Positions 1 to 7,423 of a stretch of 64,000 nucleotides of DNA are shown piece by piece. The notes under the pieces were generated by a model. That model was not told the DNA's origin, did not search any database, and worked only from the letters and a program-made list of their open reading frames with translations. Origin of the DNA: Bacillus benzoevorans (GTDB taxonomy: Bacteria > Bacillota > Bacilli > Bacillales > Cytobacillaceae); contig NZ_JACHGK010000008.1 in NCBI RefSeq assembly GCF_014207535.1, positions 62,001 through 126,000 on the forward strand, written 5' to 3'. Made by a program: the position numbers and the translations under genes. The first letter of the stretch is position 1. The number at the start of each line of letters is the position of its first letter.

Positions 1-413
1 TGCCGCATTTTTTACTGATTCTTATCCTTTTTGTCACCATTTATGTGGGCAGGAAGCAAGGGATCATGTATGGTTTTCTTTTCGGGCTTTTTTTTGATGT
101 CGTATACACCGAAATTATCGGAATCTATCTTTTCATGATTCCATTAATTGTCTATATCATCGCTTGGGTGATGAAAATACTGCAATCCAATATTTTTATT
201 TCCTCCATCGTTACTTTATTTGGGGTAACCCTCTTAGAACTAGGGGTATACGAGATGAACTTTTTAATCCAACTGACAGAAATGAGCTTTTCTGATTACG
301 TTAATTTGCGATTATGGCCAACTTTAATAATGAACTTGATCTTTATCATCATCATTGCTTTCCCGCTGAAAAAGTACTTAGAGAATTATGCGGAAGCTTT
401 AAGAAACGATTAA
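1..413 (+). CDS. mreD: Rod shape-determining protein MreD (3' part)
   Basis: This is the C-terminal part of MreD, an integral membrane protein of the MreBCD elongasome that guides lateral wall synthesis. The frame is open from base 3, so the gene starts upstream of the window. About 136 residues are visible, with several hydrophobic helices and the family-typical GRKQG...YGF.FGL..DVVYTE stretch near residues 15-35. It is followed by minC, as in the B. subtilis mreBCD-minCD cluster. A GTG at 45 lies inside the gene and is not its start. Identification rests on motif and synteny. Confidence 0.93.
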   Translation, partial: PHFLLILILFVTIYVGRKQGIMYGFLFGLFFDVVYTEIIGIYLFMIPLIVYIIAWVMKILQSNIFISSIVTLFGVTLLELGVYEMNFLIQLTEMSFSDYVNLRLWPTLIMNLIFIIIIAFPLKKYLENYAEALRND

Positions 414-564
414 AGCGCAGGGCTTTGGTCGTTTCCTTTTTTATTTTTCAGTGATGAATTTGGCAGTATTTTATGGATAAAAATAAAACATTTTGATGAA
501 AAAGGAATTTGAACGATTTTTGTCGAAGTATTACAGCGGTTTTTCTATGATATATTGAAAAATA

Positions 565-592
565 TGGTGCAAAAATAAGTAAATGGTATAAT
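565..592 (+). promoter_or_regulatory. Candidate promoter upstream of minC
   Basis: A TATAAT hexamer at 587-592 is preceded by TGG, giving an extended -10 (TGnTATAAT). The matching -35 region at 565-570 (TGGTGC) is poor. The site is about 80 bp before minC in a 260-bp gap and could give minCD transcription independent of mreBCD. This is a sequence match only. Confidence 0.45.
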
Positions 593-673
593 AATTGAAG
601 TAAAAAAAGGTATTTTTTTCATATCGTTTATAAAAAGGTAGATAGTTGCTCTAATCGAGGTGAACTGCTTGTA

Positions 674-1360
674 ATGATAAAAAATCAAAATGTTACGATA
701 AAAGGAACGAAGGATGGCTTAACGCTGCATTTGGATCATCTTTGTTCTTATGATGAATTAAAAAGAGAGCTGCAAATGAAATTATCAGAAACGGCCCGCA
801 CCCAAGAGGTCAATCAGTTAATTAATGTGAAGGTTCAAGCGGGATACCGGTTTCTATCAGAAGAGCAAAAAGAAGAAATTTTGGAGATTATTAAACAAAA
901 AAAGAATTTTATTGTGAATGGTATTGATTCCAATGTCATGACGATAGAAGAAGTCACGAAAATGAAACAGGAACAAGAGGTTGTTTCCCTATCAAAGATT
1001 GTTCGCTCCGGGCAGGTGATCCAGGTTCCGGGTGATCTCTTGCTAATCGGCGACGTCAATCCGGGCGGCACGGTGATGGCAGGAGGAAATATCTATGTGA
1101 TGGGTGCCTTAAGGGGAATTGCTCATGCCGGCTGTAATGGAAATAAGCAAGCAGTGATAGCAGCTGCTGTGATGATGCCCTCTCAACTGAGAATAGCCGA
1201 CTATATCAACCGTGCTCCTGACCCTGACTATACGAAGGAACAGGAAAAGCGGGAAATGGAATGTGCTTACATAGATGAAAACAATCAAATTATTATCGAT
1301 AGATTGCAAGTATTGATGCAGCTCAGACCGAATCTGACGAAATTGGAAGGGGGACTCTAG
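674..1360 (+). CDS. minC: Septum site-determining protein MinC
   Basis: MinC blocks FtsZ polymerisation away from midcell and is recruited to the membrane by MinD. The protein is 228 residues, the usual length. The C-terminal beta-helix domain is clear from about residue 120, with GDVNPGGTVMAGGNIYV and GIAHAG turns; the N-terminal FtsZ-inhibiting domain is less conserved. The ATG is preceded by GAGGTGA about 10 bases upstream. The next gene, minD, begins one base after the stop, so the two are translationally linked. Confidence 0.97.
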   Translation: MIKNQNVTIKGTKDGLTLHLDHLCSYDELKRELQMKLSETARTQEVNQLINVKVQAGYRFLSEEQKEEILEIIKQKKNFIVNGIDSNVMTIEEVTKMKQEQEVVSLSKIVRSGQVIQVPGDLLLIGDVNPGGTVMAGGNIYVMGALRGIAHAGCNGNKQAVIAAAVMMPSQLRIADYINRAPDPDYTKEQEKREMECAYIDENNQIIIDRLQVLMQLRPNLTKLEGGL

Positions 1361-1361
1361 G

Positions 1362-2165
1362 ATGGGAGAGGCAATCGTCATAACATCCGGGAAAGGAGGA
1401 GTTGGAAAAACAACCACCTCCGCCAACATTGGAACATCATTAGCACTTCAGGGGAAACGTGTATGTTTGGTGGATACTGACATAGGCTTGCGTAACCTTG
1501 ACGTTGTTATGGGACTGGAAAATCGTATTATCTATGATCTGGTTGATGTAGTTGAAGGAAGATGTAAATTACATCAGGCACTAGTTAAGGATAAACGATT
1601 TGAAGACCTGCTTTTTCTCTTGCCGGCGGCACAGACAAGTGATAAAAATTCGGTAACACCCGAACAAATGAAGGCGCTGATTGACAGCCTAAAGCAAGAT
1701 TATGATTATATTCTTATTGACTGCCCTGCGGGGATTGAACAGGGCTATAAAAATGCTGTGGCCGGTGCCGATAAAGCAATTGTCGTAACAACACCGGAGG
1801 CTCCGGCAGTAAGAGATGCCGATAGAATCATCGGTTTATTGGAAAAAGAAGAGAATATTGAGCCGCCGCGGCTTATTATTAATCGCATCCGCAGCCATAT
1901 GATGAAAGATGGCGATATGTGGAGTGTCGATGATGTGGCGAACCATTTATCGATTGAATTGCTGGGAATCGTTGCCGATGACGAGGAAGTCATTAAAGCG
2001 GCTAACAACGGTGTACCGATCGCTTTTAATCCGAACAGCCGGGCGAGCATTGCCTATCGCAATATTGCCAGACGCATATTAGGTGAATCGATACCGCTTC
2101 AGCAATTAGAAGAGGCACCAAGAGGCGTATTTTCCAAACTAAAGCGGTTATTTGGCGGTAAATAA
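1362..2165 (+). CDS. minD: Septum site-determining ATPase MinD
   Basis: MinD is a membrane-binding ParA/Mrp-type ATPase that carries MinC to the poles. The deviant Walker A motif GKGGVGKTT is near residues 10-18. DTDIGLRNLD follows near residue 40 and the LIDCPAG Walker B near residue 119. The C-terminal GVFSKLKRLFGGK stretch is the amphipathic membrane-targeting helix. Length (267) is typical. It forms an operon with minC and ends at a strong hairpin. Confidence 0.98.
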   Translation: MGEAIVITSGKGGVGKTTTSANIGTSLALQGKRVCLVDTDIGLRNLDVVMGLENRIIYDLVDVVEGRCKLHQALVKDKRFEDLLFLLPAAQTSDKNSVTPEQMKALIDSLKQDYDYILIDCPAGIEQGYKNAVAGADKAIVVTTPEAPAVRDADRIIGLLEKEENIEPPRLIINRIRSHMMKDGDMWSVDDVANHLSIELLGIVADDEEVIKAANNGVPIAFNPNSRASIAYRNIARRILGESIPLQQLEEAPRGVFSKLKRLFGGK

Positions 2166-2195
2166 ACCAAGGACATTCACTCCTTGGTTTTTTTG
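2165..2195 (+). terminator. Intrinsic terminator after minD
   Basis: The 9-bp perfect stem AACCAAGGA/TCCTTGGTT has a 7-base loop and a run of T. It starts on the last base of the minD stop codon. Confidence 0.9.
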
Positions 2196-2233
2196 TCTTT
2201 GAACCCATCAAATATCAGACCCTCCAGATGCAG

Positions 2234-2262
2234 TCATATTCCCAGCTTCTGAGTCATAAACT
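2234..2262 (+). promoter_or_regulatory. Sigma-E promoter of the spoIVF operon
   Basis: TCATATT at 2234-2240 matches the sigma-E -35 consensus KMATATT exactly. It is followed after 14 bp by CATAAACT at 2255-2262, one mismatch from the -10 consensus CATACAMT. spoIVF is a mother-cell sigma-E operon in B. subtilis, so sequence and context agree. Transcription would begin near 2270, which favours the downstream spoIVFA start at 2302. Confidence 0.75.
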
Positions 2263-2301
2263 TGTACTACTATTATGGTGAAAAGAATGGTGGGGATCAT
2301 C

Positions 2302-3093
2302 ATGCATTCAAGAAGGGATGATATTCGAAAAAGGATTGAAAGGCGAAAGAAAGATCGGGAGCGGATGACAAAACAGATCGAAACCCAGCTGCCATGGACC
2401 GAGGATGAAGAACGATATGGGTTTCAAAGACTTGAATCCTATGAAAGCGGCCCAATCGAAGAAGAAGGCCATCCGCTGTTTCGTAAGGAAGTCTGGATCT
2501 TTAAGCTGTTGGCATCCGTTTGTCTCGTCCTGATCATTGCGATTATGTTTCGTAATCAGACACCCGCCTTGGATCAGGCAAGAGAATTTGTAACTAAGTC
2601 GATGGAAGAGGATTTTCAATTTGCGGCTGTATCGAAGTGGTATGAAAATACCTTTGGCGAACAATTAGCACTTCTGCCTTCCACTGATAGCAGTAAAGAA
2701 GGGAAAAACACGAAGGAAATACAATATGCTTTGCCTGCTTCAGGAAAGATATTGGAGGATTTTGGCGAAAATGGGCAGAGAATCACGATTGAAATCGGTA
2801 AAGATGCGGCTGTTGAGGCAATGAATGGAGGATTTGTCCGCTTTGTCGGGCAAAAGGAAGGCTTTGGCAATACCGTCGTTATTCAGCATGCTGATAAAAG
2901 CGAATCGTGGTATGGCAACTTAAGTAAAATAGATGTAGGCTTGTACGAATATGTTGAAACGGGTACCCAAGTGGGTAAAGCAACCGTACCGGAAAATGGC
3001 GCTAATGGCTCCTTTTATTTTGCCATTAAAGAAGGAGAAAAGTTTGTTGACCCAATCCAGGTGATTCAGCCGAGTCCGGGTGATTCCAATTGA
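2302..3093 (+). CDS. spoIVFA: Stage IV sporulation protein SpoIVFA
   Basis: SpoIVFA holds the pro-sigma-K protease SpoIVFB in an inactive complex in the outer forespore membrane, and cleavage by SpoIVB releases it. The protein has a charged N-terminal cytoplasmic region, one membrane helix at about 64-83, and a C-terminal LytM/M23-like domain from about residue 150. The metal-binding histidines of active M23 enzymes are absent: the usual HLHFE motif reads SFYFA, so this is a non-catalytic domain as expected. ATG 2302 is chosen because GGTGGGG lies 6 bases upstream. The in-frame ATG at 2275 lacks a ribosome site and nearly coincides with the predicted transcript start. Confidence 0.9.
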   Translation: MHSRRDDIRKRIERRKKDRERMTKQIETQLPWTEDEERYGFQRLESYESGPIEEEGHPLFRKEVWIFKLLASVCLVLIIAIMFRNQTPALDQAREFVTKSMEEDFQFAAVSKWYENTFGEQLALLPSTDSSKEGKNTKEIQYALPASGKILEDFGENGQRITIEIGKDAAVEAMNGGFVRFVGQKEGFGNTVVIQHADKSESWYGNLSKIDVGLYEYVETGTQVGKATVPENGANGSFYFAIKEGEKFVDPIQVIQPSPGDSN

Positions 3094-3956
3094 TGAAGGC
3101 ATTCCAATTGTTGTCCTATATTCGAATTCATCCATTACTTTGGCTTATGATCGCTTTAGCAATTGTAACCGGGCATTTTATTGATCTTTCTTTATTTTTA
3201 ATGATTGTCATGATTCATGAGCTGGGACATGCAGTGGCCGCATCTTTTCTATCGTGGCGGATAAAACGGATTTCCCTCCTTCCATTCGGCGGGGTCGCTG
3301 AGATGGATGAACATGGAAACCGGCCGATTAAGGAGGAAGCCATTGTGATATTGGCCGGACCCCTGCAGCATATATGGTTGATGGGACTATCCTTCCTTTT
3401 GTTTCAGTTTTCATGGATTCCAGCGGAGCTATATCAAAAGTTTATCGAATTTAATATCATGGTATTAATCTTTAATTTGCTGCCGATTTGGCCGCTGGAT
3501 GGAGGAAAGCTGATCTATTTGTGGCGCTGCTTGAAAGAACCATTTCCGCTCGCCCACCGCAGTACAATGGCAATATCAGCGATCGGTTTGCTGCTATTCA
3601 CCCTCCTTGTCATCGCATTGCAGCCCTTTAATTTAAATATGTGGGTGATTATTGCATTTCTTTCCTTTTCCCTTTATTTTGAATGGAAGCAAAGCCGTTT
3701 TGTTTTTGTTCGTTTTTTGTTAGAACGATACTATGGGAAGAAAATCGATTTTCAGGTATTAAAGCAGATCCATGTTTCTGAGGATGAATCGATTCTTCGG
3801 GTCTTGCAGAAATTTCAGCGCGGCTATAAGCATTTAATCATTATCGAAAAAGACGATAATGAATCCGTGCAGCTGGATGAAAATGAAATCCTTCATGCCT
3901 ATTTTACGGAAAAAATGCTTTCAGCAAAAATCGGGGAGTTGCTTTATCCTTATTAA
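3093..3956 (+). CDS. spoIVFB: SpoIVFB intramembrane metalloprotease for pro-sigma-K
   Basis: SpoIVFB is a site-2-protease family enzyme that cuts pro-sigma-K in the mother cell. The zinc motif HELGH is at residues 42-46 and the third ligand lies in NLLPIWPLDGG (Asp near 136). Several membrane helices follow, and a CBS-like C-terminal domain (about 220-287) is thought to sense ATP. The ATG overlaps the spoIVFA TGA by one base; a TTG just before it is an alternative. Length (287) is typical. A terminator follows, separating it from rng. Confidence 0.95.
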   Translation: MKAFQLLSYIRIHPLLWLMIALAIVTGHFIDLSLFLMIVMIHELGHAVAASFLSWRIKRISLLPFGGVAEMDEHGNRPIKEEAIVILAGPLQHIWLMGLSFLLFQFSWIPAELYQKFIEFNIMVLIFNLLPIWPLDGGKLIYLWRCLKEPFPLAHRSTMAISAIGLLLFTLLVIALQPFNLNMWVIIAFLSFSLYFEWKQSRFVFVRFLLERYYGKKIDFQVLKQIHVSEDESILRVLQKFQRGYKHLIIIEKDDNESVQLDENEILHAYFTEKMLSAKIGELLYPY

Positions 3957-3984
3957 ATAGCGATAATAAAATAAGAATATTTAT

Positions 3985-4017
3985 GAGTGGAAACTTCAGA
4001 GTTCCCACTCCTTTTTT
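3985..4017 (+). terminator. Intrinsic terminator after spoIVFB
   Basis: GAGTGGAAAC pairs with GTTCCCACTC (10 bp, one mismatch) across a 6-base loop and is followed by CTTTTTT. It separates the sporulation operon from rng. Confidence 0.85.
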
Positions 4018-4038
4018 GGGTAAAGTGAGGAATTAAGC

Positions 4039-5490
4039 TTGAAGAAATTAATTATTAATAGTTTGACTCGGGAGAAGCGTTATGCCCTTTTGGATGAACA
4101 AAAGCTTGAAAGGCTTTTTGTCAACCAGCCGAAGCATGTATCACTTGTCGGAAATATTTATTACGGGGTGGTAACAAAGGTACTTCCAGGGATGAATGCA
4201 GCCTTTGTTGAAATAGGGGAAGGAAAAAACGGCTTTATCCATCGTGATAAACTGGTCTCATTTGTGTTGGCTAATGTTGAAAAGGCTGTGAAAGACAGCC
4301 GTAGTATTTCCTCCTTTGTCCATCAGGGGGAAAAGCTGCTTGTTCAGGTGGAAAAGGATGCAACAGGAACGAAAGGACCGCGTTTGACCGGTGTGATTGA
4401 ATTGTCCGGAGAACATGTCATTTATATGCCGAAAGGGAGATATGTGGCGGTTTCCAAAAAAATCCTCCAGCCTGAAGTTCGGGAAAAGTGGCGCCATTAC
4501 GGATATGATATGAAAAGCCCGGAAGAGGGACTGCTGTTCCGTACCTCCAGTGACAGGGCTTCGGAGGAAGAACTTTATCGTGAAGTGGAAGAATTACGAG
4601 CGGAATATCAGCATCTTGAACACCAGGTGTCTTTATTGAAAAAACCGGCAAAGGTATTGGAACGCGATCCTTTTCTTACTCAATTATCTGAGGAGATTAA
4701 AGCGGTGCATAAGCAGGTGGAAGTGATCACCGATGAGCGCAAACTGATGGAAAAACTGCAGCATAAGTTTCCTGAGCTGCCGCTTAGACTTTACACGGGA
4801 AGGGAAAACATTTTTTCCGCATACCAGCTTGAGGGCGAAATTGAAAAGTCCTTAAAGCGGATTGTGTGGCTTGATAAGGGGGCTTATCTAGTCATTGATG
4901 AGGAAGAGGCCTTAACGGTTATCGATGTGAATACCGGGAAATTTTCCGGAAAACAGGATTTAGCGGATACGGTTCTGAAAACGAACCTTCTGGCTGCAGA
5001 GGAAGCGGCAAGGCAAATCAGGCTCCGTGATCTCGCCGGAATGATTTTAATCGATTTTATTGATATGAAAACAGAGCAGGAAAGGATGCAGATACTGAAG
5101 AAAATGGCTGCGGAATTGAAAAGTGATCCGCGGAGGACAAATCTGCTTGGTTTTACTGAACTTGGAATCCTGCAAATCACGCGCAAAAAGACAAAGGTGT
5201 CTATTTCTGAGTCGATGCTTGATAGATGTCCGGTTTGTGACGGCACAGGACGCATCCCCAGCGCTGAAACCATCGCCTTCCGTCTCGAAAGGGAATTATA
5301 TGAATATCGCCATGGCGATGTGACTGAGGCCGTAATTGAAACAACCGAAGAAGTGGTAAAGGTTTTTTGCGGCGAACAAAACATTCATAAAAAGAGGCTG
5401 GAAGAAATTCTGGGATTTTCGCTCCAATTTCAAAGCAATAACCATGTGAAGCCATACTATGAAATCCTGCAGCTGCGTTTGAACCAATGA
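4039..5490 (+). CDS. rng: Ribonuclease G/E family endoribonuclease
   Basis: This single-strand endoribonuclease acts in rRNA processing and mRNA decay. An S1-type RNA-binding fold spans about residues 35-120. The catalytic metal-binding aspartates sit in TVIDVNTGKFSG (D296) and ILIDFIDM (D339/D342). A zinc-link motif RCPVCDGTGR (C397, C400) lies near the C terminus. At 483 residues it is RNase G-sized, without the RNase E scaffold tail. The start is TTG, with GTGAGG 8 bases upstream. B. subtilis has no homologue, although several other bacilli carry one at this place between spoIVFB and rplU. Confidence 0.94.
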   Translation: MKKLIINSLTREKRYALLDEQKLERLFVNQPKHVSLVGNIYYGVVTKVLPGMNAAFVEIGEGKNGFIHRDKLVSFVLANVEKAVKDSRSISSFVHQGEKLLVQVEKDATGTKGPRLTGVIELSGEHVIYMPKGRYVAVSKKILQPEVREKWRHYGYDMKSPEEGLLFRTSSDRASEEELYREVEELRAEYQHLEHQVSLLKKPAKVLERDPFLTQLSEEIKAVHKQVEVITDERKLMEKLQHKFPELPLRLYTGRENIFSAYQLEGEIEKSLKRIVWLDKGAYLVIDEEEALTVIDVNTGKFSGKQDLADTVLKTNLLAAEEAARQIRLRDLAGMILIDFIDMKTEQERMQILKKMAAELKSDPRRTNLLGFTELGILQITRKKTKVSISESMLDRCPVCDGTGRIPSAETIAFRLERELYEYRHGDVTEAVIETTEEVVKVFCGEQNIHKKRLEEILGFSLQFQSNNHVKPYYEILQLRLNQ

Positions 5491-5499
5491 AAAATATGA

Positions 5500-5527
5500 T
5501 TGACAGAGACTTTCACTGTATGATAAT
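5500..5527 (+). promoter_or_regulatory. Sigma-A promoter of rplU-prp-rpmA
   Basis: A perfect TTGACA at 5500-5505 is followed 16 bp later by GATAAT at 5522-5527. It lies just after rng and before the L21 leader. Confidence 0.7.
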
Positions 5528-5535
5528 ATTTTCAT

Positions 5536-5636
5536 GTTATGTTTGTAGCACCCGTGCTACAACCGCTCAGAACAGGTTTTGAAGTGTTTGCATGTGCAAA
5601 ACACCTGCAATTGGCGAGTCTTAGATTATAAGGAGG
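5536..5636 (+). promoter_or_regulatory. Ribosomal protein L21 leader (cis-regulatory RNA)
   Basis: This untranslated leader of the L21 operon has an upper hairpin TTGTAGCAC/GTGCTACAA at 5543-5562. A second imperfect hairpin around GTGTTTGC...GCAAAACAC follows, then a conserved purine-rich tail up to the AGGAGG. Position and shape match the known Firmicutes L21 leader, thought to mediate feedback by the ribosomal protein. Exact ends are inferred. Confidence 0.75.
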
Positions 5637-5643
5637 TGCAGTT

Positions 5644-5952
5644 ATGTACGCAATTATCGAAACAGGCGGTAAGCAAGTAAAAGTAGAAGAAGGTCAAGTA
5701 ATCTACATTGAAAAGCTAAATGCTGAAGCAGGCGAAACAGTTACTTTTGATAAAGTTCTTTTCGTTGGTGGTGAAAATGTAAAAGTAGGAAGCCCAGTGG
5801 TTGAGGGAGCTACTGTTACAGCGAAAGTTGAAAAGAATGGTAAAGCTAAAAAAATCATTGTTTTCAAATATAAAGCAAAGAAAAACTACCACAAAAAGCA
5901 AGGTCATCGTCAGCCATACACTAAAGTTGTGATTGAAAAAATCAACGCGTAA
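5644..5952 (+). CDS. rplU: 50S ribosomal protein L21
   Basis: bL21 binds 23S rRNA in the large subunit. The protein has 102 residues and starts MYAIIETGGKQ, with the lysine-rich KYKAKKNYHKKQGHRQPYT signature near the C terminus. It is the first gene of rplU-prp-rpmA and is preceded by AAGGAGGTG. Regulation is probably through the L21 leader just upstream. Confidence 0.99.
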   Translation: MYAIIETGGKQVKVEEGQVIYIEKLNAEAGETVTFDKVLFVGGENVKVGSPVVEGATVTAKVEKNGKAKKIIVFKYKAKKNYHKKQGHRQPYTKVVIEKINA

Positions 5953-5963
5953 GGTTCATTACG

Positions 5964-6296
5964 ATGATTAACATTACGATTAATCGTAAAAAAACGGGCT
6001 CCATTCAATCGTTTACCATGAGCGGACATGCTTATTTTTCTGACCATGGTCAGGATATTGTGTGTGCCGGGGCATCTGCCGTATCCTTTGGTACGATCAA
6101 TGCTATTCATGGATTAACAGGGATAACGCCTGAAATCGAGCAGGGCGAAGATGGTTTCTTGAAATGTGTCATTCCGGAAAATCTTCCAGAGTCCGCACAA
6201 GAGAAGATTCAAATCCTTCTTGAAGGAATGGTTGTTTCCTTACAGACAATTGAGGAGCAATATGGTGAACATATACAATTAACCTTTAAAAGCTAG
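5964..6296 (+). CDS. prp: Ribosomal-processing cysteine protease Prp
   Basis: Prp (YsxB) removes the N-terminal extension of L27 in Firmicutes. The catalytic pair is visible as SGHA (His near 22) and DIVCAGAS (Cys near 34). At 110 residues it is of normal size. It sits between rplU and rpmA, whose product carries the matching cleavage extension, so enzyme and substrate are co-transcribed. The ATG lies only 12 bases after rplU. Confidence 0.95.
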   Translation: MINITINRKKTGSIQSFTMSGHAYFSDHGQDIVCAGASAVSFGTINAIHGLTGITPEIEQGEDGFLKCVIPENLPESAQEKIQILLEGMVVSLQTIEEQYGEHIQLTFKS

Positions 6297-6308
6297 GAGG
6301 TGGAATTG

Positions 6309-6602
6309 ATGTTACTAAAATTAGATCTTCAGTTTTTCGCATCTAAAAAAGGGGTAGGTTCTACAAAGAACGGACGTGACTCTATCGCTAAGCGTTTAGG
6401 CGCTAAGCGTGCAGATGGACAATTCGTAACTGGCGGAAGCATTCTTTATCGTCAACGCGGTACGAAAATCTATCCAGGAGTAAACGTTGGTCGTGGTGGT
6501 GACGACACTCTATTCGCAAAAGTTGACGGCGTTGTTAAATTTGAGCGTTTAGGACGTGACCGCAAACAAGTTAGCGTATACCCTGCAGCACAAGAAGCAT
6601 AA
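6309..6602 (+). CDS. rpmA: 50S ribosomal protein L27 with cleavable N-terminal extension
   Basis: bL27 reaches the peptidyl-transferase centre through its N terminus. The 97-residue product begins MLLKLDLQFFASKKGVG. By analogy with Staphylococcus aureus, Prp cuts after LQFFA to expose SKKG. The start ATG 6309 is set by AGGAGGTGG 5-6 bases upstream; an upstream in-frame GTG lies inside that ribosome site. The gene ends at a strong terminator. Confidence 0.98.
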   Translation: MLLKLDLQFFASKKGVGSTKNGRDSIAKRLGAKRADGQFVTGGSILYRQRGTKIYPGVNVGRGGDDTLFAKVDGVVKFERLGRDRKQVSVYPAAQEA

Positions 6603-6611
6603 GATGTTTCG

Positions 6612-6648
6612 AAAACTCTAACCTGAATGGGTTAGAGTTTTCTTTTTA
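6612..6648 (+). terminator. Intrinsic terminator after rpmA
   Basis: A 13-bp perfect stem GAAAACTCTAACC/GGTTAGAGTTTTC has a 6-base loop and is followed by TTTTT. Confidence 0.93.
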
Positions 6649-6835
6649 ATTGAAATGTATCGCTCCTAATCATGGCAGTATCCTTTGAATATGATGACAA
6701 ATAGATGAATACTCATCTCAAACCGCCTAAAACTCAATTTTTTTCCCCTAAATTACATACTCAATCAAACTTTTTTGATATACTAGCAAGAAGTAGTCTT
6801 CTGACTTTTAATTATTTGTGTGGGAGTATTATTTT

Positions 6836-7381
6836 ATGATAAAAAAGGATTGGGATACGGTCGCTATGCTTCGGCATGTGCGTCATGACTGGTTAAACAA
6901 GCTGCAATTAATTAAAGGAAATATAGATTTAAATAAAATTGACCATGCGCGCAGAATTATTGAAGAAATTGTCATTGAGACGCAAAATGAAACAAAGTTA
7001 TCCAATTTGGGCATCCCGCAATTTACTGCGATGCTGCTGACTCATAACTGGAAGAGTCAAGCGTTCCAGCTTGAATTCGAGGTAGTAAATGATTTAAAAT
7101 GCGGCGGACTGGACGATAAAGCCCTGTCAAAATGGATGGAGATGTTTTTTGCCTGCTTAAATGAAGCCGTACAGCAGTATGCCGATAACCATTTAATGAT
7201 ATCCATTGAGCCGCAGCCCGAAGGAATTCGTTTCTTTTTTGATTTTAGTGGAATAATAGTAAATAACGTGCAAATTGAAGCTTATCTTGCAAATGCTTCT
7301 TTTGGCCAAATAGAAAGACAGTTGGAAATCACAGAGCGGGATTTTACATTTGAATGCTTTGTTACAAAAATGAAAGAATAA
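6836..7381 (+). CDS. spo0B: Sporulation initiation phosphotransferase Spo0B
   Basis: Spo0B passes phosphate from Spo0F~P to Spo0A in the sporulation phosphorelay. The helical-hairpin motif HVRHDWLNKLQLIKGN contains the phospho-accepting His (H17 here, equivalent to H30 of B. subtilis), followed by a degenerate kinase-like C-terminal fold. At 181 residues it has a shorter N terminus than the 192-residue B. subtilis protein. ATG 6836 has GGGAG upstream; an in-frame GTG at 6818 is less likely. It is followed by obg, the usual pairing. Confidence 0.93.
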   Translation: MIKKDWDTVAMLRHVRHDWLNKLQLIKGNIDLNKIDHARRIIEEIVIETQNETKLSNLGIPQFTAMLLTHNWKSQAFQLEFEVVNDLKCGGLDDKALSKWMEMFFACLNEAVQQYADNHLMISIEPQPEGIRFFFDFSGIIVNNVQIEAYLANASFGQIERQLEITERDFTFECFVTKMKE

Positions 7382-7384
7382 AAC

Positions 7385-7407
7385 GTTTACACAGGCTTTG
7401 TGTAAAC
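7385..7407 (+). repeat. Perfect inverted repeat abutting the obg ribosome site
   Basis: GTTTACACA and TGTGTAAAC form a 9-bp perfect stem with a 5-base loop. It begins four bases after the spo0B stop, and the AGGAGG of obg starts on the next base (7408). There is no T tract, so it is probably not a simple terminator. It could protect an mRNA end or modulate obg translation. Confidence 0.6.
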
Positions 7408-7423
7408 AGGAGGAAAAAAGTTT

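Noticed and set aside
835..1429. Minus-strand open frames opposite minC and minD
   Set aside because: They lack ribosome sites and sit opposite well-identified genes.
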